Assembly (NCBI GenBank): GCA_026018925.1
Contig: JAKSZU010000016.1
Span: 52,410,496 to 52,474,495, forward strand
Length of the DNA: 64,000 nucleotides
Direction of reading: 5' to 3'
Source of the DNA: Tupaia tana
Taxonomy: Eukaryota > Chordata > Mammalia > Scandentia > Tupaiidae
Shown here: one piece after another, positions 29,740-40,382 of the stretch
Numbering within the stretch: position 1 is the first letter of the stretch
Layout of the letters: each line of letters begins with the position of its first letter
Notes under the pieces: model-generated
The model's database searches: none
Told to the model about the DNA's origin: nothing
Seen by the model: only the letters and a program-made list of their open reading frames with translations
Program-made: the position numbers and the translations under genes

Positions 29740-31752
29740 GTCTTGTGTGCAGTGCTGTCAGTGTGGTGTGCTGTGGGTTGCAGTGGGCTGTGTTGTTGTT
29801 TAAAGTGGGGTATGCTGTGGCTTAAAGTGGGATATGCAGTGTAAGTCCATGAAATTTGCTGTTGGCCCTAGTGAGATTAGGGTGTGAGTGGGGTGTGTTG
29901 TGTGACACAGATTTTTCTTGTGTGTCTCACTGATGTGTGCGATGATGTCACTGAGGTGTGCTGTGGGTCGCAGGGGGCTGTGCTATTGTTTAAAATCTGT
30001 TGTGGTGTAGCTTAAAGTGGGGTGTGTTCTGTAATTCAACGAATTTTGCTGTGGGTCCTAGTGAGGTACAGGTGTGTGTAGGGTGTGTTGTGGGTTGCAG
30101 ATTTGATCTTTGGGTCTCAGTGATATGTGCAATGGTCTAACTGAGGTGTGCTGTGGGACGCAGGGGGCTGTGTTTTGTTTAAAATCTGTTGTGGTGTTGC
30201 TTAAAGTGGGGTGTGCTCTGTAAATCTACAAACTTTCCTGTGGGTGCTAGTAAGGTTAGAGTGTGTGTGGGGTGTGTTGTATGTTGCAGGTTTGATCTTT
30301 GGGTCTCAGTGATGCATGCAGTGGTCTCGCTGAGCTGTGCTATGGGTCACAGTTGGCTGTGCTGTTCTTTACAGTTTGGTGTGCTGTGACTTAAAGTTGG
30401 GTGTGCAGTGTAACTCAATGAATTTTTCTGTGGATCCTTTTGAGGATAGGGTGTGAGTGGGGTGCGTTTTGTGTCACAGGTTTGTTATTTGGGTCTCAGT
30501 GATATGTGCAGTGGACTAACTGAGCTGTGCTGTGGGTCGCAGTGGGCTGTGCTGTTGTTTAAAGCTTGGTGTGCTGCAGCTTAAAGTGGGGTGTGCAGTG
30601 GAACTCAATGGATTTTGCTGTGTGTTCTCATGAGGTTAGGTTGTGAGTGGGGTGCATTGTGGGTCGCAGATTTGTTCTTTGGGTCTCAGTGATGTGTGCA
30701 GTGGTTTCACTGAGGTGTGCTCTAATCACAGAGGGCTGTGCTGTTGTTTATAGTGTGGTGTATTGTGGCTTAAAGTGCGGTGTGCAGTGTAACTAAATGA
30801 ATTTTACTGCAAGTCCTAGTGAGGTTAGGGTGTGAGTGGTGTGTGTTTTGGGTCACAGATTTTTTTCTGGGTCTCAGTGATGTGTACAGTGGTGTCACTG
30901 AGGTGTGCTATGTGTTGCACTGGGATGTGCTGTTGTTTAAAGTTGGGTGTGCTGTGCCTTAAAGTAGGGTGTGCAGTGTGATGCAATGAATTTTGCTGTG
31001 AGTTCTAGTGAGATTAGAGTGTGAGTGAGGTGTGTTGTGTGTCACAGATTTGTTCTTTGGGTCTCACTGATGTGTGCAGCGGTCTCACTGAAGTGTGCTG
31101 TGGGTCACAGTGGGCTGTGCTGTTGTTTAAAACCTGTAATGCTGTGCCTTAAAATGAGGTGTTCTCTGGGACCAGCAGGTGGCGTGGTGGTTAAGGTGCT
31201 GGACATTCCCACATGGCCGACTGCGGTTCAAGTCCTGGACCTGTTGACTTGCTTTCTCAATTTCCATCTCTCTCTCTCTCTGTCTGTCTCTCTATGGTCA
31301 AATTAAAAAATAAATGACTGAATAAATAAAATTAAATAAATAATTCTTTTTAAAAAGAGAGAAAGTCCAAAAAAAGAAAAAAATAAAAAAAGAGGTGTGT
31401 TCTGTAACTCATTGAATTTTGCTGTGGGTCCTAGTTAGGTTAGGGTGTGAGTTGGGTGTGTTGTGGGTCGCATATTTTTTCTTTGTGTCTCAGTGATGTT
31501 ATCAGTGGTCTCACAGAGATGTGCTGTTGTCACAGTGGGTTGTGCCATTGTTTAAAGTGGGGTGTCCTCTGGCATAAAGTGGGGTGTGCAGTGTACCTCA
31601 ATGAATTTTGCTGTGGGTCCTAGTGAAGTTAGGATGTGTGTCAGGAGTGTTATGGGTCATAGATTATTGCTTTGGGTCTCAGTGATTTGTCCAGTGCTCT
31701 CACTGAGGTGTGCTGTGGGTTGCAATGGGCTGTTATGTTGTTTAAAATGTGT
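29740..31752. repeat. GT-rich tandem satellite, about 190 bp per unit
   Basis: The phrase CACTGAGGTGTGCTGTGGGT and its variants recur near 29,953, 30,140, 30,329, 30,518, 30,708, 30,897 and 31,087, giving a period close to 189 bp. Each unit also has CAATGAATTTTGCTGTGGGT, GTTAGGGTGTGAGTGGGGTG and TTTGGGTCTCAGTGATGTG. Units differ by several percent to tens of percent. A family B SINE interrupts it at 31,168-31,392. The right end passes straight into the TTAGGG-like block, which suggests a subtelomeric satellite. Confidence 0.9.
31168..31392 (+). mobile_element. Family B SINE inside the satellite
   Basis: GGGACCAGCAGGTGGCGTGG, CTATGGTCAAATTAAAAAAT, A-rich tail. Flanked by GAGGTGTTCTC / GAGGTGTGTTCTG, so it inserted after the array formed. 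Confidence 0.88.
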
Positions 31753-31753
31753 T

Positions 31754-34592
31754 TAGGGGTGAAGGTTCAGGTTAGGTTTCAGGTTATGTTTACGGTTTTG
31801 GTTAGAGTTACGGTTAGGATTAGGTGGTAGGTTTAGGGATAGGCGTAAGGATTAGGGTTAGGGTTAGGGTGATGATAGGGTTAGGGTTAGGGTTAGATTT
31901 AGGTTTAGGATTAGGGTTAGGGGTAATGATTAGGCTTAGAGTTAGGGTGTGGGTTACGGTTTGGTTTAGTGTTACAGTTTGGGTTAGGGGTTAGAGTTAG
32001 GATTAGTGGTTAGGGTTAGGGTTATGGTTATAGTAGGGTTAGTGTTAGGGTTAAATTTAAGTTTAAGTCTAGGGTTAGGGATGAGGGATAGTGTTAGGGT
32101 TCGGGTTAGGGTTACATTTGGGTGAAGAGTTATGGTTAGGTGTAGGGGTTAGTGTTAGGGTTGGTGATAGGTTTAGGTTTAGGGCTATGGTTATGGTAGG
32201 GTTTGGGTTAGGGGTGAGTGTTAGGGTTAGTGTTGGGGTTTGGGTTTTGATTTGGGTTAAGGTTATGGAATGGGTTAGTTGTTAGGTTTAGGGTTAGGGG
32301 TTAAGGTTAATGTTAGGGTTACGGTAGGGTTAGTGTTATGGTTAGATTTAGGGTTAGGGCTAGGATTAGGGTTGATGGTTAGTGTTAGGTTTCGGGCTAT
32401 GTTTACAGTTTTGGTTGGCGTTACGGAAAGGGCTAGGTGTTAGGGTTAGGGTTATGTGTTAGGATTAGGGTTAGGGTTAGAGTTATGGTAGGGTTAGGTT
32501 TAGGGTTAGATTTAGGTTTATGATTAGGGTTAGGGTTGAATATTAAGTTAGAGATTGGGTTTGGGTTACAGTTTGGGCTAGCGTTAAGGTTAGGTTTAGT
32601 GGTTAGGGTTAGGGTTATTGTTATGGTTACAGTAGGGTTAGTGTTAGGGATAAATTTAGGTTTAGGGCTAGGGTTAGGGGTCAGGGTTAGGTTTAGGGTT
32701 TGGTTAGGGTTCAGATTGGGTGAAGGGTTACAGTTAGGTTTAGGGGTTAGGAATAGGGTTGGGCGATAGGGTTAGGGTTAGCATTAGGGTTAGGGTTACA
32801 GGAGTGTTAGGGCTAGGATTAGAATTAGGGTTAGTGTTAGGGTTATGGATGAAAGTTAGGGTTAGATTTTGGGTTTGGGTTACGGTTTGGGTTAGGATTA
32901 CAGTTAGACATAGGGGTTAGGTTTAGGGTTTGGGGTTAAGGTTAGGGTTATGGTTAAGGTTACGGTAGGATTAGTGTTTTGGTGAGATATACGGTTAGGG
33001 CTAGAGTTAGGAGTGAGTGTTAGGGTTAGTTTTTGGGTTATGTTTATGGTTTCATTTAGCGTTTCATTTAGGGTTATGTGTTGGAGTTATGGTTACGTGT
33101 TAGGATTAGGGTTAGGGTTAGAGTTAGGGTCTGGGCTAGGCTTAAGTTTCGGTGAAGAGTTATGGTTAGGTTTAGGGGTTAGGGTTGGGTGATAGGGTCA
33201 CGCTTAGGGTTACGGTAGGGTTAGGGTTAGGGTTAGGGTTATATTGATGGTTAGGATTAGGGGTGAGTGTTAGGCTCAGGGTTGGGGTTAGGGTTATGGT
33301 TTGGGTTAGGATTATGTTCAGAGTTAGGTGTTATGCTTAGGGTTGGGACTAGGGTTAGTGTTCCGGTTAGGGTTATGGTAGAGTGAGAGTTATGGTTAGA
33401 TTTAGGGTCAGGGCTAGGGTTAGAGGTGAAGGTTAAGGTTAGTTTTCGGGTTATGTTTATGGTTTTGGTTAATATAATGGTTAGGGTTACGTGTTAGGGT
33501 TAGGTTTCGGCATTAGGCTTAGGGTTAGGGTTAGGCTTACACTAGGTTTACGGTTAGGGTTAGATTTAGGTTTAGGATTAGTGTCAGGGGTAAGGATTAG
33601 GCTCAGGATTCGGGTTTGGGTGACGGTTTCAGTTAGTGTTATGGTTAGGGTCAGGAGTTAGGGTTAGGTTTAGTGGTTAGGGCTAGGATTAGGGTTTGGG
33701 TTCTGGTTACAGGAGGGTGAGTGTTAGGGTTAAATTTAGGTTTATGGCAAGGGTTAGGGGTTAGGGTTAGGGTTGGGCGATAGGGTGAGGGTTAGGGTTA
33801 GGGTTACGATAGGCTTAGGGTTAGGGTTCGATTAAGGATTAGGGTTAGGGTTGAGTCTTATGGTTAGGGTTTGGTTTTAGTTTAGGGTTAGGAGCTAGGG
33901 TTATGGTTATGGTTATGGTTACAGTTGGGTGAGTGTTATGGTTAGATTTAGGGTCAGGGCTAGGGTTAGGGGTGAGGGTTAGGGTTAGTTTTCGGGTTAT
34001 GTTTAAGGTTTTGTTTAGCGTTACGGTTAGGGTTAGATGTTAGGGTGAGGTTTCCACGTTTGGCTTAGGTTTAGGGCTAGGCTTACGCTAGTGTTACGGT
34101 TAGGGTTAGATTTAGATTTAGGATTAGAGTCAGGGCTGAGGATTAGGTTTTACATTGAAGTTTGGGCGACAGTTTTGGTTAGTGTTAGGGTCAGGAGTTA
34201 GGGGTAGGTTTAGTCGTTAGGATTAGGGTCAGGAGTTAAGGGTACATTTAGTCGTTAGGATTAGGGTTAGGGTTTGGGTTCTGGTTACAGGAGGGTGAGT
34301 GTTAGGGTTAAATTTAGGTTTAAGGCAAGGGTTAGGGGTGAGGGTTAGGGTTAGGGTTAGGGTCCAGGCTAGGCTTAAGTCTGGGTGAAGGGTCATGGTT
34401 AGGTTTAGGGGTTAGAGTTAGCGTTACGGTTGGGTGATAGTGTCAGGGTTAGGGTTAGGGTTACAGTAGGCTTAGGGTTAGGGTTAGATTGAGGGTTAGG
34501 GTTAGTGGTGAGTGTTATGGTTAGTATTGGGGTTTTGGTTATGGTTTGGGTTAGGGTTATGTTTATGGTTAGGGATTAGGTTTAGGTTTCTT
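31754..34592 (+). repeat. Degenerate interstitial telomeric (TTAGGG)n array with higher-order units
   Basis: About 2.8 kb of hexamer-based sequence. GGGTTA runs are mixed with GGTTAC, GGTTAT, GGTTTA, GGGTTT and GGGATT variants, and the G-rich strand is on plus throughout. It is not a simple decayed array. GTTATGTTTACGGTTTTGG-like text recurs at 31,783, 32,396, 33,037, 33,450 and 33,996. GTGTTAGGGTTAAATTTAGG-like text recurs at 32,042, 32,641, 33,721 and 34,299, about 245-300 bp after the first landmark. This defines at least five higher-order units of about 0.55-0.64 kb, the third shortened. Frames inside encode only valine/arginine/glycine-type periodic peptides and are not genes. Confidence 0.93.
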
Positions 34593-34941
34593 GCCTAGGA
34601 AGAAAATTCAGTTTCTGTCTTGAATCTATAGAGTCTGACCCAGTGGCTGGGACAGAGATGCTTCACTTCTTGAAGCTCTTCCATGGGCATTTGTGCTCTC
34701 CCCCATTTTTCAGATGAGGAAACTCAGGTTGAGACGTGCAACAGCCCCTTCTGGCTGGTGCACCACAGAGTTTGTTTTTTCCCCACAAATGGGATGCATC
34801 TCTGCCCCAACCTTATGCAAAGGGCTCCAAACATCTTAGTTCCCTTCTGACATCAGGGGCAGCCAGATCAGTTCTAATCAAAGTCCCTGTTTTCAGGCCT
34901 CTGGACTGGTGATGAGCCAAGTCTTTATAAAATAGAGTGAG
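34593..34941. other. Right flank of the telomeric block, with a MIR piece
   Basis: The sequence switches abruptly to ordinary DNA. At about 34,700-34,760, CCATTTTTCAGATGAGGAAA and CTCAGGTTGAGACGTGC are a MIR reverse complement. Nothing else recognised. Confidence 0.6.
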
Positions 34942-35190
34942 AGGGCCAGTTGATGGCATGATGGTTAAGGTAACAGGATTCCATGCTCAAACTACCCAGT
35001 TTGAGTCCTGGACCTGGCAGCTAGAAAAATACTCCAGGTATGTGGACATGTGTGCCCAAAATACCAAGAAGAGAATGGAGGAGAAGAGACTGTAGCATGG
35101 ACATCTCCTTGGGGGGAGTGCTTTCTCTCTTTCTCCAAAAAGTGCACATGCTCTATGACAAATAAAAAAAGTAATAAAAATAAAAAAAAT
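34942..35190 (+). mobile_element. Family A SINE, diverged
   Basis: GGGCCAGTTGATGGCATGAT, CCCAAAATACCAAGAAGAGA, CACATGCTCTATGACAAATA. Confidence 0.82.
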
Positions 35191-35191
35191 G

Positions 35192-35380
35192 TAGGCCAGG
35201 AGGTGGTGTGGTGGTTAAGGGTGCTGGACTCCTACATGGCTGATCACGGTATGAGTCCTAGACCTGAGGGCTTGCTTTCTCACTTTCCCTCTCTTTCTCT
35301 TACTCTGTCCTTCTCTGGTCAAATTGAAAAATAATAAAAATAAATAAAGTTAAATAAAATAATTATTTAAAAATATAAAG

Positions 35381-35412
<32 letters not shown>

Positions 35413-35415
35413 ACA
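35192..35415 (+). mobile_element. Family B SINE followed by (CA)n
   Basis: AGGCCAGGAGGTGGTGTGG, CTCTGGTCAAATTGAAAAAT and the AT tail to about 35,378, then a CA microsatellite of about 17 units (35,381-35,415). Confidence 0.87.
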
Positions 35416-35697
35416 ATAAAATGAAACAGAGCAAAGGCCCTAGCTGCCAGGCTTACTGAGCTGATGAACATGGCCCTGCCAGCTGATGGCTGTGGTCATA
35501 CTGTTTGTAGACACTGCTGTGGGGACCAGATAAATCACTGCAGTTCCCAGGGAGAAGCTGAGAGAACGGTTGCTAGAGGCAGCTGAGGGACCAAAACCAG
35601 ACATCAGTGAAACCTGAGGGCTACCAGAGGGGATTGTAGAAGTACAGGGGGGAAAGCAGAGACCCTGGGGGTCTCAAAGGATGATCAACAGGCCACC

Positions 35698-35845
35698 TAC
35701 ATCAGAATTGCTATGGGGCTTGTTAAAATGCAGTATCTGACATCCTGGTCCCAGCCACTAGGTCAGACTCTGAATTCAAGGCAGAAATTGAATTTTAAAT
35801 AAGCTTCATTGTTTTCCACACTAAAATTTGAGACCTACTCTCTTA
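35698..35845 (+). mobile_element. MER5-like hAT (Charlie) MITE relic
   Basis: TACATCAGAATTGCTATGGG, GCTTGTTAAAATGCAG, AGGTCAGACTCTGAATTC and ACACTAAAATTTGAGACC follow the MER5 order. Non-coding, ancient. Confidence 0.6.
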
Positions 35846-36559
35846 GGAGTTTACCTTGGCCAGAACTAGGGGTCGGAGTGGGTTGTCCAAAGTGTGGTTC
35901 AGATAGATGGAAGAATGGGAGCATTAAGGAGGAGGGGGTGGTTGCTGTCAAGTACAAAGCCCAGATGGGAGCAGTCTGGCTCCCTCAGTGTTAACATAAC
36001 CTCCCCAGACCTTCATCCCTGCCTCCGGCCACCCCCCCACCTCTAGGTCCTCCTAACCGTGTCCAAAGCTCAACAATTTCAAAGAGGCAGCTCTGAGATG
36101 AAAGAATAAACATAGTGTTTGGCAACGGCTGATCAGGTTTCCAATCGGGTTATGCCATGGCCCAGGCAACTGTGTGAACATGGGTGGGTCCTGGGGGTCC
36201 TTAGAATGCCACCCCAGGTGGTTTGGGCGAGGATTCAAATGACAAGGCCTAGTGCATACTGATTTTCAAGGCCCAGGCTCTTTCTTCCTCCCTGCATCCC
36301 CCACACCACCCCCTTTCCTCTGTTCCTCTCTCTGTTATGTAACCGAAGTTTAAGCCCTTCCTGGATTCACAGAGCCAGGGCAAGCTTCCGAGGCAACGGG
36401 AGGGTGTCCAGGGAAGGGGAGACTGAAAGCCACGCCCGTCCTCCCTCTCTACCTCTTCATTCTCATTCATGTGTCACTGAGCCGGGATCCTTGCCCTTTC
36501 TCTCAAATGTGGCAAAGCCCCAGGATTCTGTTCCCAAAATTGCCTGGTTGCAGCTGATG

Positions 36560-36573
36560 GTTTCCATGGCAAC
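36560..36573. promoter_or_regulatory. Perfect RFX X-box
   Basis: GTTTCCATGGCAAC is a full two-half-site match to the RFX-family X-box (GTNRCC-N(0-3)-RGYAAC), best known from cilia-gene promoters and enhancers. A chance match to a 14-bp palindromic site is possible but uncommon. No adjacent gene is identified. Confidence 0.5.
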
Positions 36574-36730
36574 TGGCACTGAAGCTCCTTGCTAAAGCCT
36601 GCTTTAGCACCCTCTGACCAGACAACTCTGCCTCTGCTGAACAGAAATGGGAGTTGATGGGCCCTGGTCCCCAGCCTCCAAGGGCTAGTGGTCTCCTGGC
36701 CGACTCTCATTCAAGCACTTACTGGTCTAG

Positions 36731-36900
36731 TTCAGTGATTCTCAAAGTGTGGTCCCTATACCAGGAAGATGAGAATTTGTTAGAAATGGCTAAATTTCAG
36801 GCCCCTTCCCAAATCTACCAAATCAAAAACTCTGGGGCTCATTTGGGTTTTAACAAGCCCTTCACGTGGTGCTGACATAGGCAGAAGATTGAGAACCACA
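36731..36900 (-). mobile_element. MER5A-type hAT MITE
   Basis: TTCAGTGATTCTCAAAGTGT, GTTAGAAATGGCTAAATTTC, AAAAACTCTGGGGCTCATTT, TTTAACAAGCCCTTCACG and TTGAGAACCAC: nearly full length, with both terminal inverted repeats visible. Typical of early mammalian Charlie activity. Confidence 0.85.
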
Positions 36901-37483
36901 GATCTAATTTCAACCTCAAGCCATTCGCCTTAAGCCACTTATAGAGATGGACATGATGGATCCCATATTGCAGATGAGGAAATTGGGGCTCTGTTTTACT
37001 CTGGTAGGCAGACCAGCTGGTAGTTTACAAAGAGGCTAGACTCTCATGGACCTCCCAATGCCAAATCCTACCTTTGTATCACCCGTGATGAGATGATGAA
37101 CAAATATTACTCTTCCTGGATCCCAAGGCCCCAGCGATAGAAGCCCAGGCCATTGGCACTATCTTGCACTGCATCCGGCAGGGTCAGGGGCTGAGCTGGG
37201 GCTAACATGAGGCTGCCCACTCCTCCTGATGCACAGTGATGTGGCTAGGAGAGATGGATGCCTCACAGCAGAGGAGAGCTAGCAGTGGCCAGGAAAACAG
37301 TCTCAGTAACAGCCACCTGCCCTAAGCTTGCTTACACGGAGCTGACACAGTGCTCCCCAGCCCAGGCCACACTAGGCTTCCAAGCCACTTTCTGTCCAAA
37401 CCTCAGCCTTGAGACCTTCGCACTGACATGCTAGGTTGGTCTCTCTTCTTTCCTTCCTTCCTTCCCTCCTCTCCTCGCTTTTC
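36901..37483. other. Old sequence with a MIR-like piece
   Basis: ATATTGCAGATGAGGAAATT near 36,970 is MIR-like. (CTTC)n at about 37,450. Otherwise unassigned. Confidence 0.45.
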
Positions 37484-37700
37484 TTAGTTCATTCATTTAC
37501 TTTTTCCATGAGAAAGAAAGAGAGAGAGAGTGCCCCTGCAGGATCTTCACGCCACAAGCCACCCCAGTCTCACCAGCACCAATCACAGGCATGCACACAT
37601 GTGACCAGCATGCTTGGGCACATCCCAGGAAACGAACCCAGGACCTTTCCCATGTGGGCTCTTTCATTTTATAACCGAGCCGTCTCCTAGCCCTGGTGTC
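37484..37700 (-). mobile_element. Family C SINE
   Basis: TTTACTTTTTCCATGAGAAA, AGAGTGCCCCTGCAGGATC, GGGCACATCCCAGGAAACG, CCATGTGGGCTCTTTC, CGTCTCCTAGCCC. Confidence 0.75.
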
Positions 37701-38130
37701 AGACCCCATACACAGGATCCTATCTTATACGTCTGCTTGACCTTCCCCAGCCCTCAATATGGAATCTCTCTCTCTTCAGAATGAATGGCTCCCAGACTGT
37801 TTGCCACACAGCCTGTGACCAGGAATGCCTTGCCTTTTCAGGCAACCCATCCATCTGTAAAATCTCTGACTGGTGTAAGTTTCCCTTTGAATGAACTGAA
37901 ATACATCCTGGTATAATATCTACCTTTTATAACGTGAACGTCTAATCCCCTTAAACAGAGATTACGGGATTGTTTTTAAAGTATGATATAAAGTAAAAGT
38001 ATCTATGCTATCCATTTCTCCAAATCCCATCTTTGCAGGTAAACAAAGCAGGTAGAACATAAGGACCCATTAACTCTAGGAGAGAAGGGAGAATCAGACC
38101 AGGTGGGAATAGAAAGAGGCAGAAGGAAGA
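37701..38130. other. No recognised feature
   Basis: About 430 bp of mixed DNA; nothing supported. Confidence 0.45.
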
Positions 38131-38131
38131 A

Positions 38132-38360
38132 GAGGGCCAACTGATGGTATGAAGGTTAAGGGGGCTGGGTCCCACATGGCCAAATGCATGGTTCGAGTCC
38201 CAGACCTGATGATTTGAAAACACACTGGGGATGCCCAAAATCCCAAGAGGAGAATGAAGAAGGGGTTGCGATGTGACCATCCCCCTGGGGGATGATTTCT
38301 CCCCTTTCTCCCCCACCGAGAGTGAATGTTCCCTATACCAAAAAAATATAAAAATGTAGA
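38132..38360 (+). mobile_element. Family A SINE
   Basis: GGGCCAACTGATGGTATGAA, B box GGTTCGAGTCC, CCCAAAATCCCAAGAGGAG, TTCCCTATACCAAAAAAAT. Confidence 0.86.
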
Positions 38361-38574
38361 AGTCACTTATCCCCCAAGTGACCCCAGCAGGACCAGCACA
38401 GGTTTTGTGGGGCCCATTCAAGAAAATACAATATTCCAAACAAAGTCACAGGTAGATGATTTGTAATGACAGAAAAGTTACAACTCATTCATGTTTCCAG
38501 TTATAATTTTCATATGTATTATTGTTTTCAGTAAATGGGAATCCTGGAGCTTCAGTGTAATGTCAGCTCCATGG

Positions 38575-38692
38575 AAATAGGCCTCTGACCCTGTGCAAGA
38601 CTCTCTGGGCCTCAATTTCTCATCTGTGAAATAAGGGTGACCCTATCCACTATTTCCCAAAGTTGGTTGGAGGAGAAAATATCTGCCAATAT
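38575..38692 (+). mobile_element. MIR
   Basis: TCTGACCCTGTGCAAGACTC, GGCCTCAATTTCTCATCTGT and GAAATAAGGGTGACCCTATC match MIR in the forward direction. Confidence 0.75.
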
Positions 38693-38705
38693 TGTTATGT
38701 TCTCT

Positions 38706-38975
38706 GATTGTTTTTTTCTTGTTGTTGTTTTTTGTTTTGAGAGATTTTTGCTATAGAGCACGTGCACTCACTGAAGAGACAGAGAGAAAGCAAGAAATTA
38801 CCCCCTGAGGGCATGGCCCTGCTGCAATCCCTTGTCCATTCTCCTCCTCTCAGGATTTTGGGCACACATATACATATGTCCAGCATGAGTTTCAAGCTGC
38901 TGGGTCTGGGAATTGAACTGTGGTTGGCCACATGGAAATCCAACACCTCATCCACTGCACCACTTGCTGGCCCCT
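38706..38975 (-). mobile_element. Family A SINE
   Basis: TTTTTGCTATAGAGCACGTG, CCCCCTGAGGGCATGGCC, TGCACCACTTGCTGGCCCC. Duplication TGTTCTCTGATT on both sides. Confidence 0.88.
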
Positions 38976-39165
38976 GTTCTCTGATTTCTAAAGAAGAATT
39001 CTTGAGTCTGGATATGAGGGAAGACTAGGTTGATAGGTTGTTCTCAGGGTGAGGGTGAGAAGGAGAGAGAATTCTAGCTTAACATGTGAGCAATCTCAGC
39101 AAGTTTGTGGGAGTACCAGAGTCCGGCTGGTCAGAGGACTGGCTTTCTATCAGAAGGCACTGAGG

Positions 39166-39402
39166 GACCAGCAGATGGTGTAATGGTTATGTTGTGGAAC
39201 TCCCGCATAGTCAACCGTGGTTCAAGTCCTGGACCCAGTGGCTTAAAACTCACACCAGGTGTGTGTGCGCACATGCCCAAGATCCCGAGAGAAGAATGGA
39301 GGAGAACGGATTGCCGTGTGGCCATGCCCCCTGGGAGGTGATTTCTCGCTTTCTATCTGTCTCTCTGGAGAACACACGAGCTCTATAGTAAAAATCTCTC
39401 TA
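39166..39402 (+). mobile_element. Family A SINE
   Basis: GGGACCAGCAGATGGTGTAA, CCCAAGATCCCGAGAGAAG, GAGCTCTATAGTAAAAATC. Confidence 0.9.
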
Positions 39403-39596
39403 GGGGTCAGGAGGTGGCATGGTGGTTAAAGGTGCTGGATTCCCACATGGCTGACTGCGCTTCAAGTCCTGGACCTGGTGGCTTGCTTTCTCACTTTCCC
39501 TTTCTCTCTCTATCTGTCTCTCCCTGGTCAAATTAAAAAAATAATAATAACAAATGGAATTAAATAAATAAATACATATTTTTTAAAAATCTCTCT
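39403..39596 (+). mobile_element. Family B SINE inserted in the tail of an A copy
   Basis: GGGGTCAGGAGGTGGCATGG, CTGGTCAAATTAAAAAAATA. The A tail text AAAATCTCTCT is repeated after it (39,586), marking the insertion. Confidence 0.87.
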
Positions 39597-39612
39597 TAAA
39601 AAGGGCACTGAA

Positions 39613-40018
39613 ATGGGGCCAGGTGATGATGTAGCTGTAACACAGCTGGATCCACATCCTAAACATGCTGTGCATGTGTATGTGCCCATGATCTGGGTGG
39701 CTGAGATTGGGCACAGGTGGTGAGGCCAGTTCCCTTCCTCCTACCTGTCCTTTCTTGGGGATCATGGCATGGAAAGTCCACTGGGTGTGCCTCTCTTTCT
39801 CTCTTTTTTTCTCTGTCTCCATCTCTCATGAAAGAAATAAACTTTTTTAAAGGATTTATTTATTTATTTATTTTTAAATTCATCAGAGAGAGAGACAGCG
39901 AGAGAGGGGGGAACAGTGAGAAAGCAAGCCACCAGGTCTGGGACTTGAACCACAGTTGACCTTGTGAGAGTCCACCACATCACCTGCTGGCCTCAAAAAA
40001 TAAACTTAAAAAAAAAAA
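39613..40018 (+). mobile_element. Family C SINE split by a family B SINE
   Basis: GGGGCCAGGTGATGATGTAG, TATGTGCCCATGATCTGGGT, CATCTCTCATGAAAGAAATA. The tail AATAAACTTTTTT / AATAAACTTAAAA flanks the B insertion. Confidence 0.8.
39850..39993 (-). mobile_element. Family B SINE nested in family C
   Basis: (ATTT)n, AAATTCATCAGAGAGAGAGA, CACATCACCTGCTGGCC. Confidence 0.85.
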
Positions 40019-40093
40019 AGGCAAAAAATGACCTCTGATTATCATTTACCATTTTTGGTTTTCAGAAAATTTTTTTAAAGAATTATTTATTCT

Positions 40094-40322
40094 GGGGACC
40101 AACAGATGTCAAAATGATTATGACGCTAGAATCCCACATAGTTGACTATGACTCAAGTTCGAGACTTGGTGGCTTAAAACTCATGCTGGGCATTTGTGTA
40201 TGTGTGCCCTAGACCCCAAAAGAGAAGGGAGGAGAAGGGATTGCTGGGTGGCCATCCCACTTTCTGTCTCTCTGTCTCTCCAGCAAGTGTACACTCCCTG
40301 TAGCAAAAATCTCTCTCTAAAA

Positions 40323-40370
<48 letters not shown>

Positions 40371-40374
40371 AAAA
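40094..40374 (+). mobile_element. Family A SINE with (GAAA)n tail
   Basis: GGGGACCAACAGATGTCAAA, CACTCCCTGTAGCAAAAATC, then about 12 GAAA units (40,325-40,372). Duplication AATTATTTATTC on both sides. Confidence 0.87.
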
Positions 40375-40382
40375 TAATTATT

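Larger units (their letters stand above)
35416..36730. other. Single-copy-looking region with a MER5 relic and an X-box
   Basis: About 1.3 kb poor in young SINEs. Besides the MER5-like piece at 35,698 and the X-box at 36,560 I see no exon. Frames at 36,249-36,710 are open on both strands. Confidence 0.5.

Noticed and set aside
29740-31752. CRISPR-like array
   Set aside because: Periodicity is about 190 bp with no short constant repeats and unique spacers; eukaryotic satellite sequence.
32091-32769. 64- and 77-codon frames encoding VRVGLG-like periodic peptides
   Set aside because: Direct translation of degenerate TTAGGG repeats, with no start context or independent support.
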